From Siderastrea siderea (taxonomy: Eukaryota; Cnidaria; Anthozoa; Scleractinia; Rhizangiidae), in NCBI GenBank assembly GCA_964030785.1, contig OZ034968.1:25361686-25425685 (forward strand): a stretch of DNA of 64,000 nucleotides, written 5' to 3'. Positions within the stretch are counted from its first letter, which is position 1. Every line of letters starts with the position of its first letter. The notes beneath the pieces are model-generated. The model saw only the letters and a program-made list of their open reading frames with translations, was not told where the DNA came from and ran no database searches. The translations under genes and the position numbers were made by a program. Below are positions 12,850-24,475 of the stretch, in pieces.

Positions 12850-14910
12850 AAATGATTTAATGGAGTACACGGATGCCAATCGCCTTTCAGGACTTTTTCT
12901 GCATTGATTTTAAGATAGCCTTCCATGCACACTATTGAATGGAGCTTCATATATAATTCGTTAAAACTCTATAACTTAAGACTCATCATCAGAAGATGCG
13001 TTTCTAATTTTCATAACAATGTTGAAAGCGGTGTTATAAATTGTTGTTATGCGACGAATTCCTACAGTGTATCTCGTGGCGTACGCCAAGGCTGCCCCCT
13101 CAGCCCTCTCTTACCTTGTTTTGGCAGTGGAAGTTTTGGCGCTCTAAATAAGGCAAGAAAATCTTTGTCGGGGTATCAAACTAGGAGGCTAAACTTCCTT
13201 AATTCGCGGATGATACCACGATCTTTGTCAGAGACTTGGATTCTCTCCGAAATACCATGGAAACCTTGTCCATCTTCGGTTCCATCTCGGCCCTCCAGCT
13301 CAATAAGAAAAAAACCAAACCAATGTGGTTCACGTGCTTCCCTAAAAACTAATAGCAACAAACCCTTGGAATTCGACTGTCCGAAAGACCAACAAACTTC
13401 CTGGGAACGCATCTCTCCTATGATCAATCCCAAAACAAAAAGAATAATTTCTTTATTAACCAAACAATCTAAAATCGTTGACCATAGCAAGTCTTACTCT
13501 TTTGAGACAGATTTTGGTTGATTAATCAGGTTTAATGGAAAAAAAGAAACATTTGAAACAAAATATCCTTTTCTTTAAAACCAAGAAAATGGAAAGTAAG
13601 TTAAATCTATGGCTCTCGCGCGATCTAATGTTTAACCTGGAAGAACTCTGTTGTTAAATCCCTTGGCTTATCTCTGATCTATCCCTCATCGATGCTCTTG
13701 GTTCCTGAAGCAGTTATACAACAGACTCAGGCAATATTATTCTCCTTCCTGTACAAACACAAGAAGGATAAGTTAAAGCGACAAGTTCACTTCCAACCTC
13801 TATCTAAAGGTGGCCTAAACTTCCCATGTTTTAGAACTGTTGTGAAGGCGTTAAGGCTTAGTTGGATTGGCAGATTGCTTGATCCCACAAAAGAAACTTG
13901 GGAGGTAATCCCCAACCACTATTTCGACAAATTTGGTGGCTAATCGTTCATCTTAAACCGTAACCATAGTGCCAAGAAGTTGAACAGCAGTATTCCCACT
14001 TTAAATCGTGCTTCCAAGATCGTTGTAACGACTTAGAAGATCCAATGCAAAAGCGATTTCATACTCTGGAACAGCAACGAAATAACTATCGAAAACAAGT
14101 CACTGTTTTGGAGATCGTGGTTACACCAAAAGGTAGTGTTTATCCAAGATTAGCTGGATGGTAATAGGAACTTTCTTCTTTCAACAAGTTTAAGGAGAGA
14201 TATAATATTAACACCAACTTCTTGCAATATTATCAAATTATATCTGTTATCCCAGCTTGGCGTGGGAGGAAAGCTGCACAAGTGAACGTTGTGCAGTCAC
14301 TTTTCCTCTTTTCCCTTAGATGACACTAAATTCCAGTTATCTTAAGAGGTATCTCTTAATTAAATCAAAATACGTTGTAAAATTTTATAACCTGTTCTTA
14401 GAAAGATCCAATATCTCCCCCACTGCTGTAGAAACATGCGTAAAAATGTGAAAATATAAAAATATGTGTGTTGCAGACAATTGGGAAAACTCTTTGCAAA
14501 GTATCTATAAAACAACAGACAATAATATGCTGAGACAGTTCATCGCATTCTGGGCACCAAAAAATATTTTCAATTGAATATGATAAAAATGATGAAAACT
14601 GTGTAGCAACCAGGATTCAATTGAGCATACCAGGCCACGTTACAACTTTGTGATGATTCCATATCCTGGTTCACACACACAACATGCGTCTTGCGTCGAG
14701 CCTACCAAACTTCGGTTCTTGTTAAATTTGTATCAACCACCGGCGCATATCTCTTCACAACAAAATAAGAAATTAGCTCTACTCCTGTTTTTAAGCAAAG
14801 CAATATACATATATGCCTGTAAGTCAATGCAAAAGAGGCTTGATTTTAATGAGTTTACATCTAAAATGAAATTGCAGTGGAAAGTTGAAAAGTGCACCCC
14901 GCCTAATTAG
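12850..14910 (+). mobile_element. Degenerate L1/Tx1-like LINE fragment
   Basis: A non-LTR reverse transcriptase is readable across shifted frames. FCIDFKIAF near 12.89 kb is motif A, GVRQGCPLSPLL near 13.08 kb is the block before the catalytic region, and FADDTTIFVRDLDSL near 13.2 kb is the (Y/F)ADD box. The C-terminal region follows at 13692-13943 (FSFLYKHKKDKLKRQ, GGLNFP) and 14650-14910. Stops and frameshifts are frequent, so it is a pseudogene. The 5' part with the endonuclease is absent. It lies inside Ly6 intron 1 in sense orientation. Confidence 0.8.
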
Positions 14911-15289
14911 AAACCGTCTTACTCTACAACTTTTGTCAAGCCACTGCTGTTAGTTGTTGCTTGTGTTTTCTCCTTTTGGTTTTTTGTTTAGTTTTTTCTT
15001 CGCTGTTCCCTTTTTCTTTTTACTTGCGTTGGAGTGTATATATACATGCGCTTTAGTTTATATCTAAAATGACACTTTTGTAAATACTAAAATATAATTA
15101 TACTGTACTAACAGTAATTAGACTAAATAATAGCGAAATTGCAAATTTGTGAAAAAGTGGATTGAAATAAACCGTTGCAAAATTAAATACAAATTATTGA
15201 ATCACGGTTGACACACTGAATATTTCACCTTTCTTAATGTTGAGTTATGTCGCGTCTGTTTGACTGAGGCCTGAGGGTTTTAAAAGACT

Positions 15290-15515
15290 GGTTTTCTGTA
15301 ACATAATTTTTGGTTTGAAATATTTTTCCCTTTTCTCATCAACCCTGCTGATACGATATCAGTGGGCAAATGGTTGTTTTTAAGGCGTGAATTCGCAGAC
15401 CAATTTGGCCTATCAATGACAATATAATGCATAGCCCACTTGCCATTATTTAACATATTTGCGTTTGTATTGAATAACAGTCTTTTCAAAATGCCCCACA
15501 GGAGTTGAATGATTG
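15290..15515 (-). repeat. Reverse-orientation copy of the ~190-bp core repeat
   Basis: The reverse complement reads AATCATTCAACTCCTGTGGG, then TTTTGAAAAGACTGTTATTC, then a TACAAACGCAAATATG block and TAAATAATGGCA, in the same order as the cores at 2-9 kb. It sits in the Ly6 locus A intron, shortly before the domain exon, and shows the core can occur outside the tandem block and in the other orientation. Confidence 0.6.
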
Positions 15516-15873
15516 AGCCTCCATGCTCTTTTTCCTGTCTTAGAAGCCCAACAATGGGAATTTGACATTAAACATTTGATTGGTGACACAATAACGACTG
15601 TTGTATTCTCTCTACAAAGCTTACAAATATCTAAAATGGCTTTTACCATTAATTGTAACCGACAGAGACAAATTCTATACATGCATCAGTACATATACAT
15701 CGTTTATAGCCATCCTTACCTACAGCAGTAATAAATTGTTTCATATAAACAGCTGCCGAATCTCGTCACGTAACTCTTCTATCACTTAATAATCTTTCCA
15801 CTGGATGTTTGTCAAAATTTTTTGTGATTACCAAGAAGGAGATTGTTATTAAAACACGTTTTATCTCTTGCAG

Positions 15874-16220
15874 CGCTTGGACTCAAGTGCTACAATTGCA
15901 TCAGTTCAGATAGTATGTCAGACTGCAAGGCCAAGATGAAGGAGGGCGACTGTAGTGTCCTCGGCTCAGGCTACGACCGCTGTGCTTCAATGTCTGTCGA
16001 TATGGAGACTGGTGGCATAGAGGTTAAATCGTACATCAAATCCTGTTACACCAAAGCGTTGTGTGAATCTGGTAACGATGCATTTAAGTCATGCAAGCAA
16101 ATCAGTGGGGCGAAATGCGAGCTGAATTGTTGTGATTCAGATAACTGCAACGGTGGTACAGTGGCTGCGGTCAGCGTTACCCTGATGGTGGCATGCGCCC
16201 TGATGGCCTTGTTTCGTTAA
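15874..16220 (+). CDS. Ly6/uPAR domain exon, locus A (GPI-anchored surface protein)
   Basis: The exon follows the acceptor TTATCTCTTGCAG and continues phase 1 from a leader exon (GCG Ala, then LGLKCYNC). It encodes a three-finger LU domain with about twelve cysteines, opening with the CxxC pair and closing with CCDSDNCN, the family's terminal CC....CN signature. A small-residue stretch (NGGTVAA) and a hydrophobic tail ending at MALFR follow, as expected of a GPI-anchor signal. The product would be a small disulphide-rich cell-surface protein; ligand and role cannot be read from sequence. It is intact. The anchor tail and Ly6 spacing argue against a secreted three-finger venom protein. Confidence 0.85.
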
Positions 16221-16362
16221 GTGGCAAAGATGAGAACTTTCAGTGTGTGCAGTCCAAGCTAGGAATCTCATTAGGAGCCCAAACGATTTTTTTTTGGCAG
16301 ATTAGAAAGAACACAAAAATGTGTACCCAGTTAATGTTTTTAAGTTTGTGTATGTGAGCTGC

Positions 16363-16368
16363 AATAAA
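16363..16368 (+). terminator. Polyadenylation signal AATAAA of Ly6 locus A
   Basis: AATAAA lies 143 bp after the stop codon, followed by ACACTGCAAAGTGATTTTAT. The surrounding 3' UTR aligns with that of Ly6 locus C, where the matching position is interrupted by a transposon. Confidence 0.7.
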
Positions 16369-16929
16369 ACACTGCAAAGTGATTTTATAGTGTTATGTTG
16401 AGAGTTTTTGGTTGGACAAAGATGCGTCAGTCTTCTTGAGGCTAGGGATAGAGTCCTGAACGAAAGAACGGCTCATAAAATTGAAATTAAGAAATCTTTC
16501 TTTCTTTCTTTCTGTTTTTCTGCCAGTTGCAAAATCGACTCATATTGGTCAGATTTTGTCATCAATACAGCTTACCTGCTTCGCAACTTGGGCTTATTTC
16601 CAACCTCAGCCATTTTCCAATTCCTCAGACGGCTCAATTTCACAATAGAAGTAGGCTATTCAAAACATCAATTCGAAACTAAATTCCTTCGAGAATCAGA
16701 CAATAAACTATCCAGCTTTGGTATTTAGAAAGATAATCGAGAACTGAGGGCTTCAATTTCCAAGACTAGTGGATGCTGCTTCCGCAGAGGACCGCATAAA
16801 TGGGCAGACCTCTGATCGTATGTGCCAACAAGAAAACCTTACAAACTGTGAGCCACTACTTTCATGAAGTTAATGATTTTAAATACTTTTTCCTATGAGG
16901 TATTAGCCTTGTGGGTTCTGTGTACTCGA

Positions 16930-17925
16930 CAAAGAATAAGACCCGCCAAAATTTCATATCAAACCGTAGCTGCTAGTATAGAATTAAATCTTGGAATTCT
17001 CCTACAACCCCAGTATTTTCAGTAATTGGCAATAGAGTAATAAACCGCATGGTTTTGTAAAATTGCATAACCTGTATATTTACGTGACTGCTTGTTGAGA
17101 GCTGATACTCCAGCCTAACGCCCGGGGCTAAAGGCTTTTCTTGAAAAACAAACCTTTTGCAGTTTGTTCAAGTCTGCGTATTCAGGAGCCCATCTCCTTA
17201 CGCTTTTTTTTTAGACAGTGCCTGGGTCCCTCAAGTCATACGCCCGTATAATAAGACCGCCGATGTTCAAGATTATTTTATTCAGGACCCCATCTTTTTT
17301 TATTCACATAATGTAATTTTACAGGTCTAATAAGACCCCATGGTTCAACTGATTTTCACAGAACGTTTGCCAGAAGGGACAGCTGTTGCCAAGAGCTTCT
17401 TGTCAGATTCTAGAGGCCCACGAAGGTCTCCAGGAGACACTTAAACTGCTAGGATGGGCCCTAAATAAGCCGCGGGACAACGTATGATTTTTAGAGAAAT
17501 TTAACGGTTGTTGTTTAATATAAAGTAGTTCACGGTTAAATTTGGGGAATTTTGACAGTTGACGGTTATGAAGAGAAAATTCCTTCCACGATTTAAAAAA
17601 ATGATGTTTAGGCTAGGTTACTGTAATACATCCACTACGCTTACATTTGGTTTTAGGTTTTAGCTTAGGTTTTAAGGGTAAAAACAAATAGACTTAAAAA
17701 AAATGTAAGAAACTTAAGGTCCTTAAGCTTTAGCTGGATTGTCGGCTTTTAACAAGCAGTCGCGCAAATACACAGCAGTAACGCAATTTTATAAAACGCG
17801 TGCCATTTATTACTATATTCCTCTATATTGCAAAATACTGAAAATACCAGGGTTGTAGGAGAATTCTAAGGTTAAATCGTAGCAACTATGGTTTGGTATG
17901 AAATTTTTTGCGGGTTTTCATTTCT
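16930..17925. mobile_element. Inverted-repeat element B nested in element A
   Basis: Arms at about 16930-17105 and 17745-17925 match in inverted orientation, sharing GAATTCTCCTACAACCC and GACTGCTTGTT. About 640 bp lie between them without a coding signal. Its position between the arms of element A indicates later insertion. Confidence 0.6.
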
Positions 17926-17959
17926 GCGATATGTACTTTTGCAATTTCCAAAACAGATC

Positions 17960-18590
17960 TCGCAAAATTTATTTCTAAAACCACAGAGGAAAAATACTTA
18001 TGGTTAAGACTTCATTTAGTTCATCAACCGGGCCTAGTGGCTCACAGCTTGTGAGTCCCGTCTTTGATAAGCCAAAGGTTTTCTTGTTGGGACATGCGGT
18101 CAGCGGTCTACTTATAAGTAATCAGCTCAAGCAGTTTTACAGGAATAGTGTAAGCAGTAAGTTAAGAGTTTGTTGCAGTGGCTGTGTGCCGAACTTAGTG
18201 CAGTGGCTGTGTGCTGAGCTGTGTGCCGAGGTTACAAGAAGGGCCTGCGTGACAAAGAGGTACTGTAAGCTATAAAGACTCCTTCAGTTTGGAATAAATT
18301 CGCTTGTTGCTGTTATCAACAACCCTGCGTTCTCCCTACTGGCAAACGAATTACTCCTAAACGAAACTCGTAACACAATGTCAGAGGGAATAAGAAACAA
18401 CAACAAGAGAAGAGAGAACTTTAATTGAATGAGAAATACATTGAAAGCAACAATTTATTTTCTACAAAAAAATCTTACATCGTAAGAAATCACTCATCCT
18501 TTTTGTTGTCGTTTCCTACCCACCGAACGCTCTGCACAAGAGCAATTCTTTTTCACTGTTTGAGCAAGAATCCAACTTGTCTCTTGACCC
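17960..18590. other. Unassigned interior of element A
   Basis: No domain or splice-bounded exon seen. A short direct repeat around 18175-18230 (CAGTGGCTGTGTGC and variants) accounts for the cysteine-rich look of one + frame. Confidence 0.4.
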
Positions 18591-18944
18591 ACCAGTCGAC
18601 CGATCTTTCAGCAGCTTTCTTCGAAATTGAAGCCCTCAGTTCTCGATTAAACCAAAGTTGGATAGTTTATTTTCTGACTCTCGAGGGAATTCAGCTTCGA
18701 ATCGATGTTTCAATAGCCTAGCTGTTTCTAGTGGGGAAATGTGGTCATGGTTTAGAACTTTGGTTCGCTACACGAAAGACGCCGTTCTCAATCTTCGAAG
18801 GCAATACCGCTCCTTTACATTGAAATTTTGAAATTGAGCCGTCTGAGGAATTGGAAAATGGCTGAGGTTGGAAATAAGCTCAAGCTGCGAAGCAGGTAAG
18901 CTGTATTGATGACAAAATCTGGTCAATATGGGTCGATTTTGCAG

Positions 18945-20200
18945 TAGGCTTAAGACTCGCCAATACAGGCAAATGAGCTGATACTGAAACGACCGTAACT
19001 TTTGAAATACCGACATCGTACAGGGTTTCAACATATTTTTGCCGATAAAGGACTGCACTTTTTGCTAGTAGACTAGAGCTACCAACTAACTCCCAAGTTA
19101 TAAAAATAAACTTCCAAATCAAGGCCATTTCCAGCCTTAGTTCGTTCGGATGGCGATTGGTTGGGCTCAAAACATGAATGATTTCGCCTTTCAAGTTCAA
19201 TGGAGGGGAAAACTGTTACCCTTTTAGAAAACTAGAAAGCATTTTACGAGCAAATTGATTTAAATTTTATTGCCAGATGATGCAATCAATCAAGCATTTT
19301 ACAACAGCACAAAAAGCATAATTTCTTAATTTACGAGACGTTGAAACGGGCCAATATGGGACAAATATTTAGCTGCTCTCAGCGCAGCCAGACGAATCAT
19401 TTGAACTAAAGCATACCTCTTTCAGTTCTGGCCTCGGTAAAGTGTTTTAGTTGTTAGAGTTTCAGGCACACTTATTTTGAACGCAAAAATGAGTGGGGGG
19501 GGGGGGGGGCTACAGAGACAGACTCTTAATTAAGTTTTATTTAGGAACCGTTATTTTCCAGCTGTACATTTGCAATATTGGCTGGTAAAGTTTGTCTGTG
19601 TTTACTTTTTTAAGCAAGTTTTTGAAGAAAAGCGGTTGATTTAAACGACTGCAGTCAAACAAAAACTGCTTTTTTGTGTGTGTGCAGTGCACAACTATTC
19701 ACGATTAAGAATTTTTATTTTGATCAACGGCAATCAATTCTCAAGTTCTACTGTATCCTGAACAATGAAAATGAATCGTGATACAGAACTTAATTCGATT
19801 TTGAGACGACATTACTGCTTTTAGTGATGGCGTTGGAAGAAAATTTCTTCTCCATCGCTGCAGGACTCCGCCCAATACGGAATCGCGATACTTCTTCTCC
19901 CAACTAACACCAGCGAAAAAACAAATGAATGAATAAATAAAATAAAATAAAATAAAAGAGCAACAAAACATAAAAGCAACGAGAATAAGATCGAAAAATA
20001 GAAAACTTGTTACTTGTTTTTCTCGTTCAATTGTGCGCAGGTCAGAAGTCACACACCAGAGAATTGCGTCTTATTTGAAACAAACACTTTACGTGATGTG
20101 ACGCGAGTCTTAAAAATTTGGCCACAGTTTGCTCAAATAAAGAGCATACCATTCCCAAAATGTCTTTAGATGGGGAGCTACGAGCTCCGCAGCCAATTGG
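18945..20200. other. No gene recognised
   Basis: A run of G residues at about 19495-19510 and an AAATAAAATA-rich stretch near 19930-19955 are the only structures noted. Open frames are short and without motifs. Confidence 0.4.
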
Positions 20201-20239
20201 GTGCTCGGTCTTATTTTTGTCATCGGTATATGTTTGAAC

Positions 20240-20540
20240 CACAAGTGCCTCTATACGCAATTGAGAAATCAGTAGAAGACAACTCGTGATCTTCCTGCGA
20301 TTTCTTAATTACGAGGTTCGAGGAAAGCACAAGAAAGATTTTTAATTTTGTTAATTTACTGTATTTTTGGAAAATAAACATGACGTTAAGTAACCTTTTA
20401 GACAAATTTTGTGGGCCACGGCTTAAGTAAAATTAACTGCTTATTTTTATAATTAACTTAGGACCTCCGTCTTTTTTTTTCGCGGTAAACATCGTAATAA
20501 TTATTTGAACAAGCACGCTTTCCGACTTGAGTGGGGCAAT
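20240..20540 (+). repeat. Diverged direct repeat, unit 1
   Basis: Shares ordered blocks with 20810-21070: GATTTCTTAATT, then AAAGATTTTTAATTTTG-like sequence, GCGGTAAACATCGTAATAAT versus GTGGTAAACGTCATAATTAT, and GCTTTCCGACT. Identity is low, so it is an old duplication. No coding content. Confidence 0.5.
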
Positions 20541-20809
20541 TTTCCCTTGCGCCACTTGCAATTTTATGTTTTTAAAAAAGTAAACAGCCATCTTTTCTTT
20601 GTACCGTGTACTTTAAACTTTCATCCAAGCGAACTTAATTTACAATATTCTAGCGAGTAAAAAAAGGAGCTCTTTCTTCTATTCTACGAAAATGTCATGG
20701 CTAGTCTTTAAGCTCACTGACTTTTCATAAGGTCAGAAACCAATTAAGTACTCTCATTTTGGTCACATGCATGCCTTTGGATACTGGAAGAAGACCGAAA
20801 TCGCCTGAG

Positions 20810-21075
20810 CACGTAATTAAGAAATCTAAGGAAAGCCATATGCGATCTTTCTCCGATTTCTTAATTGAATATGTAAGCTACAAGGAAAAGCTATTAAGGC
20901 CAAACAACACAAGAATACTTTATTCAATTTTAAAAACACTCGCTGAATAAGCAAATTGTGTGAGCCAAGGTTTAGGTATAAAAACTACCCAGACTCACCA
21001 GCTTTTCTCCGTGGTAAACGTCATAATTATTAATTTAAGGATAAGCTTGCTTTCCGACTCGAGAGTAGCAATTCT
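20810..21075 (+). repeat. Diverged direct repeat, unit 2
   Basis: Partner of the unit at 20240, about 570 bp downstream in the same orientation, recognised by the same ordered blocks. Confidence 0.5.
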
Positions 21076-22209
21076 TTATCTGGCGCCTTAAAGCTTGGAC
21101 TAAGCGAACTGAGAAACGTGCTACTTCAAATATAATTCAAGTGTTCAAAACAAGGAGCTGGTTCTTCCATGGCTACTGAAGTAAACCGAGCTGAATTCAA
21201 AGGAAAAAAGAGGATGCCGATGAAAACTTTGATGCTATCCAGCAACTTGTGGAAAAAAAAAAGAACCAATTTTTCATCTTAGACTAGCATCTACGTGCTA
21301 ATAATGCAAATGAAAACCAAAGGAAAATGTCTTATGTACCATTATAATGCCCAGTTGAAAAGCCTTTCAAAAAATCGCTCTTCATATGCTCAGGTATATT
21401 AAGGCCTGGGTCAAAAGAAAATTTTCGCCCCCAGCAAAGGGAGGAGAATTTGGGGAATTTGCGTGAATACTCGCGCGTTTCTATAGTTACAGTGGATCAT
21501 GTTTCGTTGCTCGAGCTTCTGCGTCGCGTATTTCGTGGATAATGTCCGCCATTTTGAAACATCGACAGCGTACAGCAGTCTGTCCTATTTTGACCATGGA
21601 TTTCAACGATGGAGCCGACCAAGAATAAAGGTAAACACATGTCCTCCACCTTTTCTGTTTCCATATTTATTGCCTCTGAAGGCACGAATTGAAATGCCAA
21701 TATTGCCCCTCTATTACATGTAACATAATAATAACTCCGGCGAAGGCTCGTTTGCTTATAGCTTGTATCTTGAAAAGAACAAATCATCATTAAAATAAAC
21801 CCGTCTTAACCATCGTACCTTTTTATAAGAAAACATTAACGTGATCGATAGAAAAAGTGGACCAAAAGAACTGAAGGCTTCGCGTGTGCTTTTTTAAAAC
21901 TTACACTGGTCTTGAAATTTTAATTATTATTTGTTTGCAGTCGCTAACTCGCGCCAAGTCTTTCAGTTTTACCCTAGTTTCACCCAGAGGGATACTAAAT
22001 TGGAGGCAAACGTACCACACTATGTCACAGAAATGTGTTATATCTTAAAGATCATACTGTATATAAAAATTGATATTGATTTGGCGATATTTTTTGTCTT
22101 TGTGTTATAAACTTATAATAATTAAGCTTACGTGCTTCAATCTAGATGAAATCCTTTTGGTTTATTTATTTGTTTAAGAACTAAACATCCTGCAGACTGT
22201 CGTTGAAAG

Positions 22210-22500
22210 GAAGGATGGAACATCTTGTTAACAGGAAGAGACTTCAAATTTATCATTCCCATGCCAAATGCCCCTGTATTTACGGTGTGTGGTGAAACTA
22301 CAGTATGCGCCTGTTTTGCTGCAGCTGTTAGCTCACTGACAAATATGGATGGGCCATCCAGACAGCCTGCTACTGAAAGACGAGGCATCAAAATTACAGG
22401 AAGAGCCTTCAACTGCACCATTCCTAAATGTTCCTACATCTACAGTGTGTGGGCCGGGAAACTATGCTGCACAAGTTTCTGCAGTTGTTGTCCTCTCTGA
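22210..22500. repeat. Two-unit diverged direct repeat
   Basis: Two ~145-bp stretches share AGGAAGAG(A/C)CTTCAA, CATTCC, ACGGTGTGTGG or ACAGTGTGTGGG, GAAACTA and TCTCTGACAAAT-type blocks. Frames on both strands are partly open, but neither frame keeps the same peptide in the two units, so it is not called as protein. Confidence 0.4.
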
Positions 22501-23030
22501 CAAATAACAAGACTTGCAGACAGCATCATACCCAATCTTGACAAAAATAAAACATCCTTCAAATGTAACATTGCAATTTAGGCTGACAATGTTCTTCACT
22601 TTGTGATGATATGAAGTCTACTATTTCCTGTGGCAAGAAAAGTCAAAGATATTTATCTGGAATTGCTGGACAGAAGACCTCATTGAAAGTTGCAACTGGA
22701 TCATTGGAAATGCTGTTCATTAAATACAATGCAACCAATGGAAACGAGGCTTGATTAAAGCAGACACCATTCTTCTCCCAACCCTAAATTTGATATTAAT
22801 GAAAAGCAAACAGACCAGTGGACCCCAAAGGGGGCCCGTGGTTAACTATAAAATTTATTACCACTAAATATTAAGACCCAATTACATGAAGTGGCCGCCC
22901 TCAGTTGTCAGAGTCCCCAAAAATGTGCCACTTAATAGAGGATTGACTGTAGAATGATCAGCTGAGTGACATATTTAAATTGGTATCATGCACTAGCAAA
23001 GCTTGGAAAATGTTGTTTTGAACTTTACAT

Positions 23031-23589
23031 TCACTGATTGGTACATTGTGATTGCAACTCAGCAACCAAATGCAGTGTTATGGGTCTTTTGTCTGGAGTA
23101 CCATTTATACAGGAAAATGCTAATTTACGAAGAGGCTCATATGGCTTATGCTGACACAGCAAAGGCAGTAGAAGCCCAAGTGCATAAACATCACTAGCCT
23201 GAGATTGGGGTGATTTCCTCTTACAACTTCAGGGGCTATATGCTTGTGAAATTTTTTGTACCTTTCCTGATCTCTTGGAGATAGGAGGTAGACTTTGCCT
23301 TTGGCTAGGGTTGTAGATTTACCAAAATCTATAATTATGGGATGTAAACTGTTATTGCCTTCATTTATAATTACATTGTCAGCCTTTAAATCATTGTAAA
23401 GGTATTCCTTAGAATGAATGAAGTATAAAGCATCTGCACACTCGTACATAATTCTGTACCATTTACTTTGGTGATAATAAATACTTTTGAGCACTAGGCA
23501 CTGGTAACAGTGACCCTCTATGCCATGGAATTGGGTTATAAGAAGGTATGGTTTGGCTTTTGTACACAATCCAAATAACAGAGGCAAAC
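23031..23589 (-). pseudogene. Protein kinase C-terminal exon, frameshifted
   Basis: Begins at the acceptor TTTAAATACAG and reads GLPLLFGLCTKAKPYLL, then the catalytic loop YLYNDLKADNVII (Asp, Lys and Asn kept; the usual His-Arg replaced by Tyr-Asn), the metal-binding loop IIDFGKST, and APEVVRG. Just after that, near 23.2 kb, the frame must shift by one to continue into QASDVYALGLLLPLLC and CINGTPDKRPITLHLV, typical of the kinase helical C-lobe, ending at TGA 23031-23033. A single indel therefore breaks an otherwise complete domain. It could be a recent pseudogene or an assembly error. Confidence 0.75.
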
Positions 23590-23755
23590 CTGTATTTAAA
23601 AATATAAAAGAAAGAGCATGAGCTTCTATTGGATTCTCAAAGACTGAACATCAGTTTACTTTAAACAACAACAGGAAAGTAAATCATTAAAATTGCTCTC
23701 CAACAACAGCTGAGAACAGCTGTCTGCCACTCTTGTCTGGAATACTGATAATTAC

Positions 23756-23915
23756 CTGGGTGTTCCATTTTAGCAAGAACAGATGCCTCATGTTTAACAA
23801 GAGAGAGGTGAACATTCTCTTTAAATTGCTTCACAGCTACCATAATTCCCCTGTAGGTCTTCTTTGAGCAAATGCCAAAAACACCCTCTCCAAGAACTTC
23901 ACCATGGCTTCAAAT
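23756..23915 (-). CDS. Protein kinase N-lobe exon
   Basis: Encodes the glycine-rich loop LGEGVFGIC, the strand with the ATP-binding lysine (VAVKQF) and the start of helix C (HEASVLAKMEHPG). It ends at the donor GTAATT and joins in frame to the exon at 23589, giving the continuous KMEHPG-LPLLFG. The exon's 5' boundary is uncertain (candidate acceptors at 23907 and 23925). Together the two exons make a full eukaryotic kinase domain of uncertain group. Confidence 0.7.
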
Positions 23916-24239
23916 GTAGTATCATCTGTTAAGTGATGTCGATTGATAATCCTTGGACTGATGATAATGGAAATAAATAACATTGCTAAGTGATTCAGTC
24001 ATAATACAATGTGAGCTATGGTCTAATACATCGACCTTTTTCAAACCCTCTCACTGGAATGGTGACTAAATCATCTGATTAGGGTGAAGATGAGAAAAAA
24101 TCCAAAGATTATGTGACTGTCAGTTGACTGACAGATTTTCTTTTCCAAGCATGGTATTAAATTAACTGATTGCACCATCTTACCTACAATGCACTTATTA
24201 ATGTTATGCTCCAGATGTTTCACTTGGGTGTCGGGTTGG

Positions 24240-24275
24240 GAGTGGGGGTGAAGGGGGGGGGGGGGGGGGCGGGTC
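24240..24275. repeat. G-rich homopolymer tract
   Basis: Interrupted run of about 20 G residues (GGGGGTGAAGGGGG...). Similar G or C runs occur near 19.5, 48.2, 49.55, 52.55 and 61.5 kb. Confidence 0.6.
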
Positions 24276-24475
24276 AAGCAACTATGGGACATTTGACTTT
24301 CTAAATATTTTTTATTAATTTGTTATTGTTGTATCAATTTCCTCACCCTGGGGTCCAAAATGTAATCAATACAAAAAGAAAACGAAAATATGATGAATTT
24401 AACTATTTAGGAAAAGCACTAAAATGTTTTACCTAAGCTCAAATTATAACTGAAAAGTTTAAGACGTGGTACCAC

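Larger units (their letters stand above)
16527..18943. mobile_element. Inverted-repeat element A (about 2.4 kb)
   Basis: Arms at about 16527-16765 and 18625-18943 are inverted copies. The left begins TTGCAAAATCGACTCATATT and the right, reverse-complemented, TGCAAAATCGACCCATATTG. Shared inner blocks include CGGCTCAATTT-like sequence and GAGAACTGAGGGCTTCAATT. Arms differ by substitutions and small indels. No transposase is visible, so it is non-autonomous or a foldback. A second element is nested inside. Confidence 0.65.

Noticed and set aside
15874..16220. Reading the Ly6 exons as venom-type three-finger proteins
   Set aside because: The hydrophobic C-terminal tail after a small-residue site indicates a GPI-anchored membrane protein, and cysteine spacing fits the general LU family.
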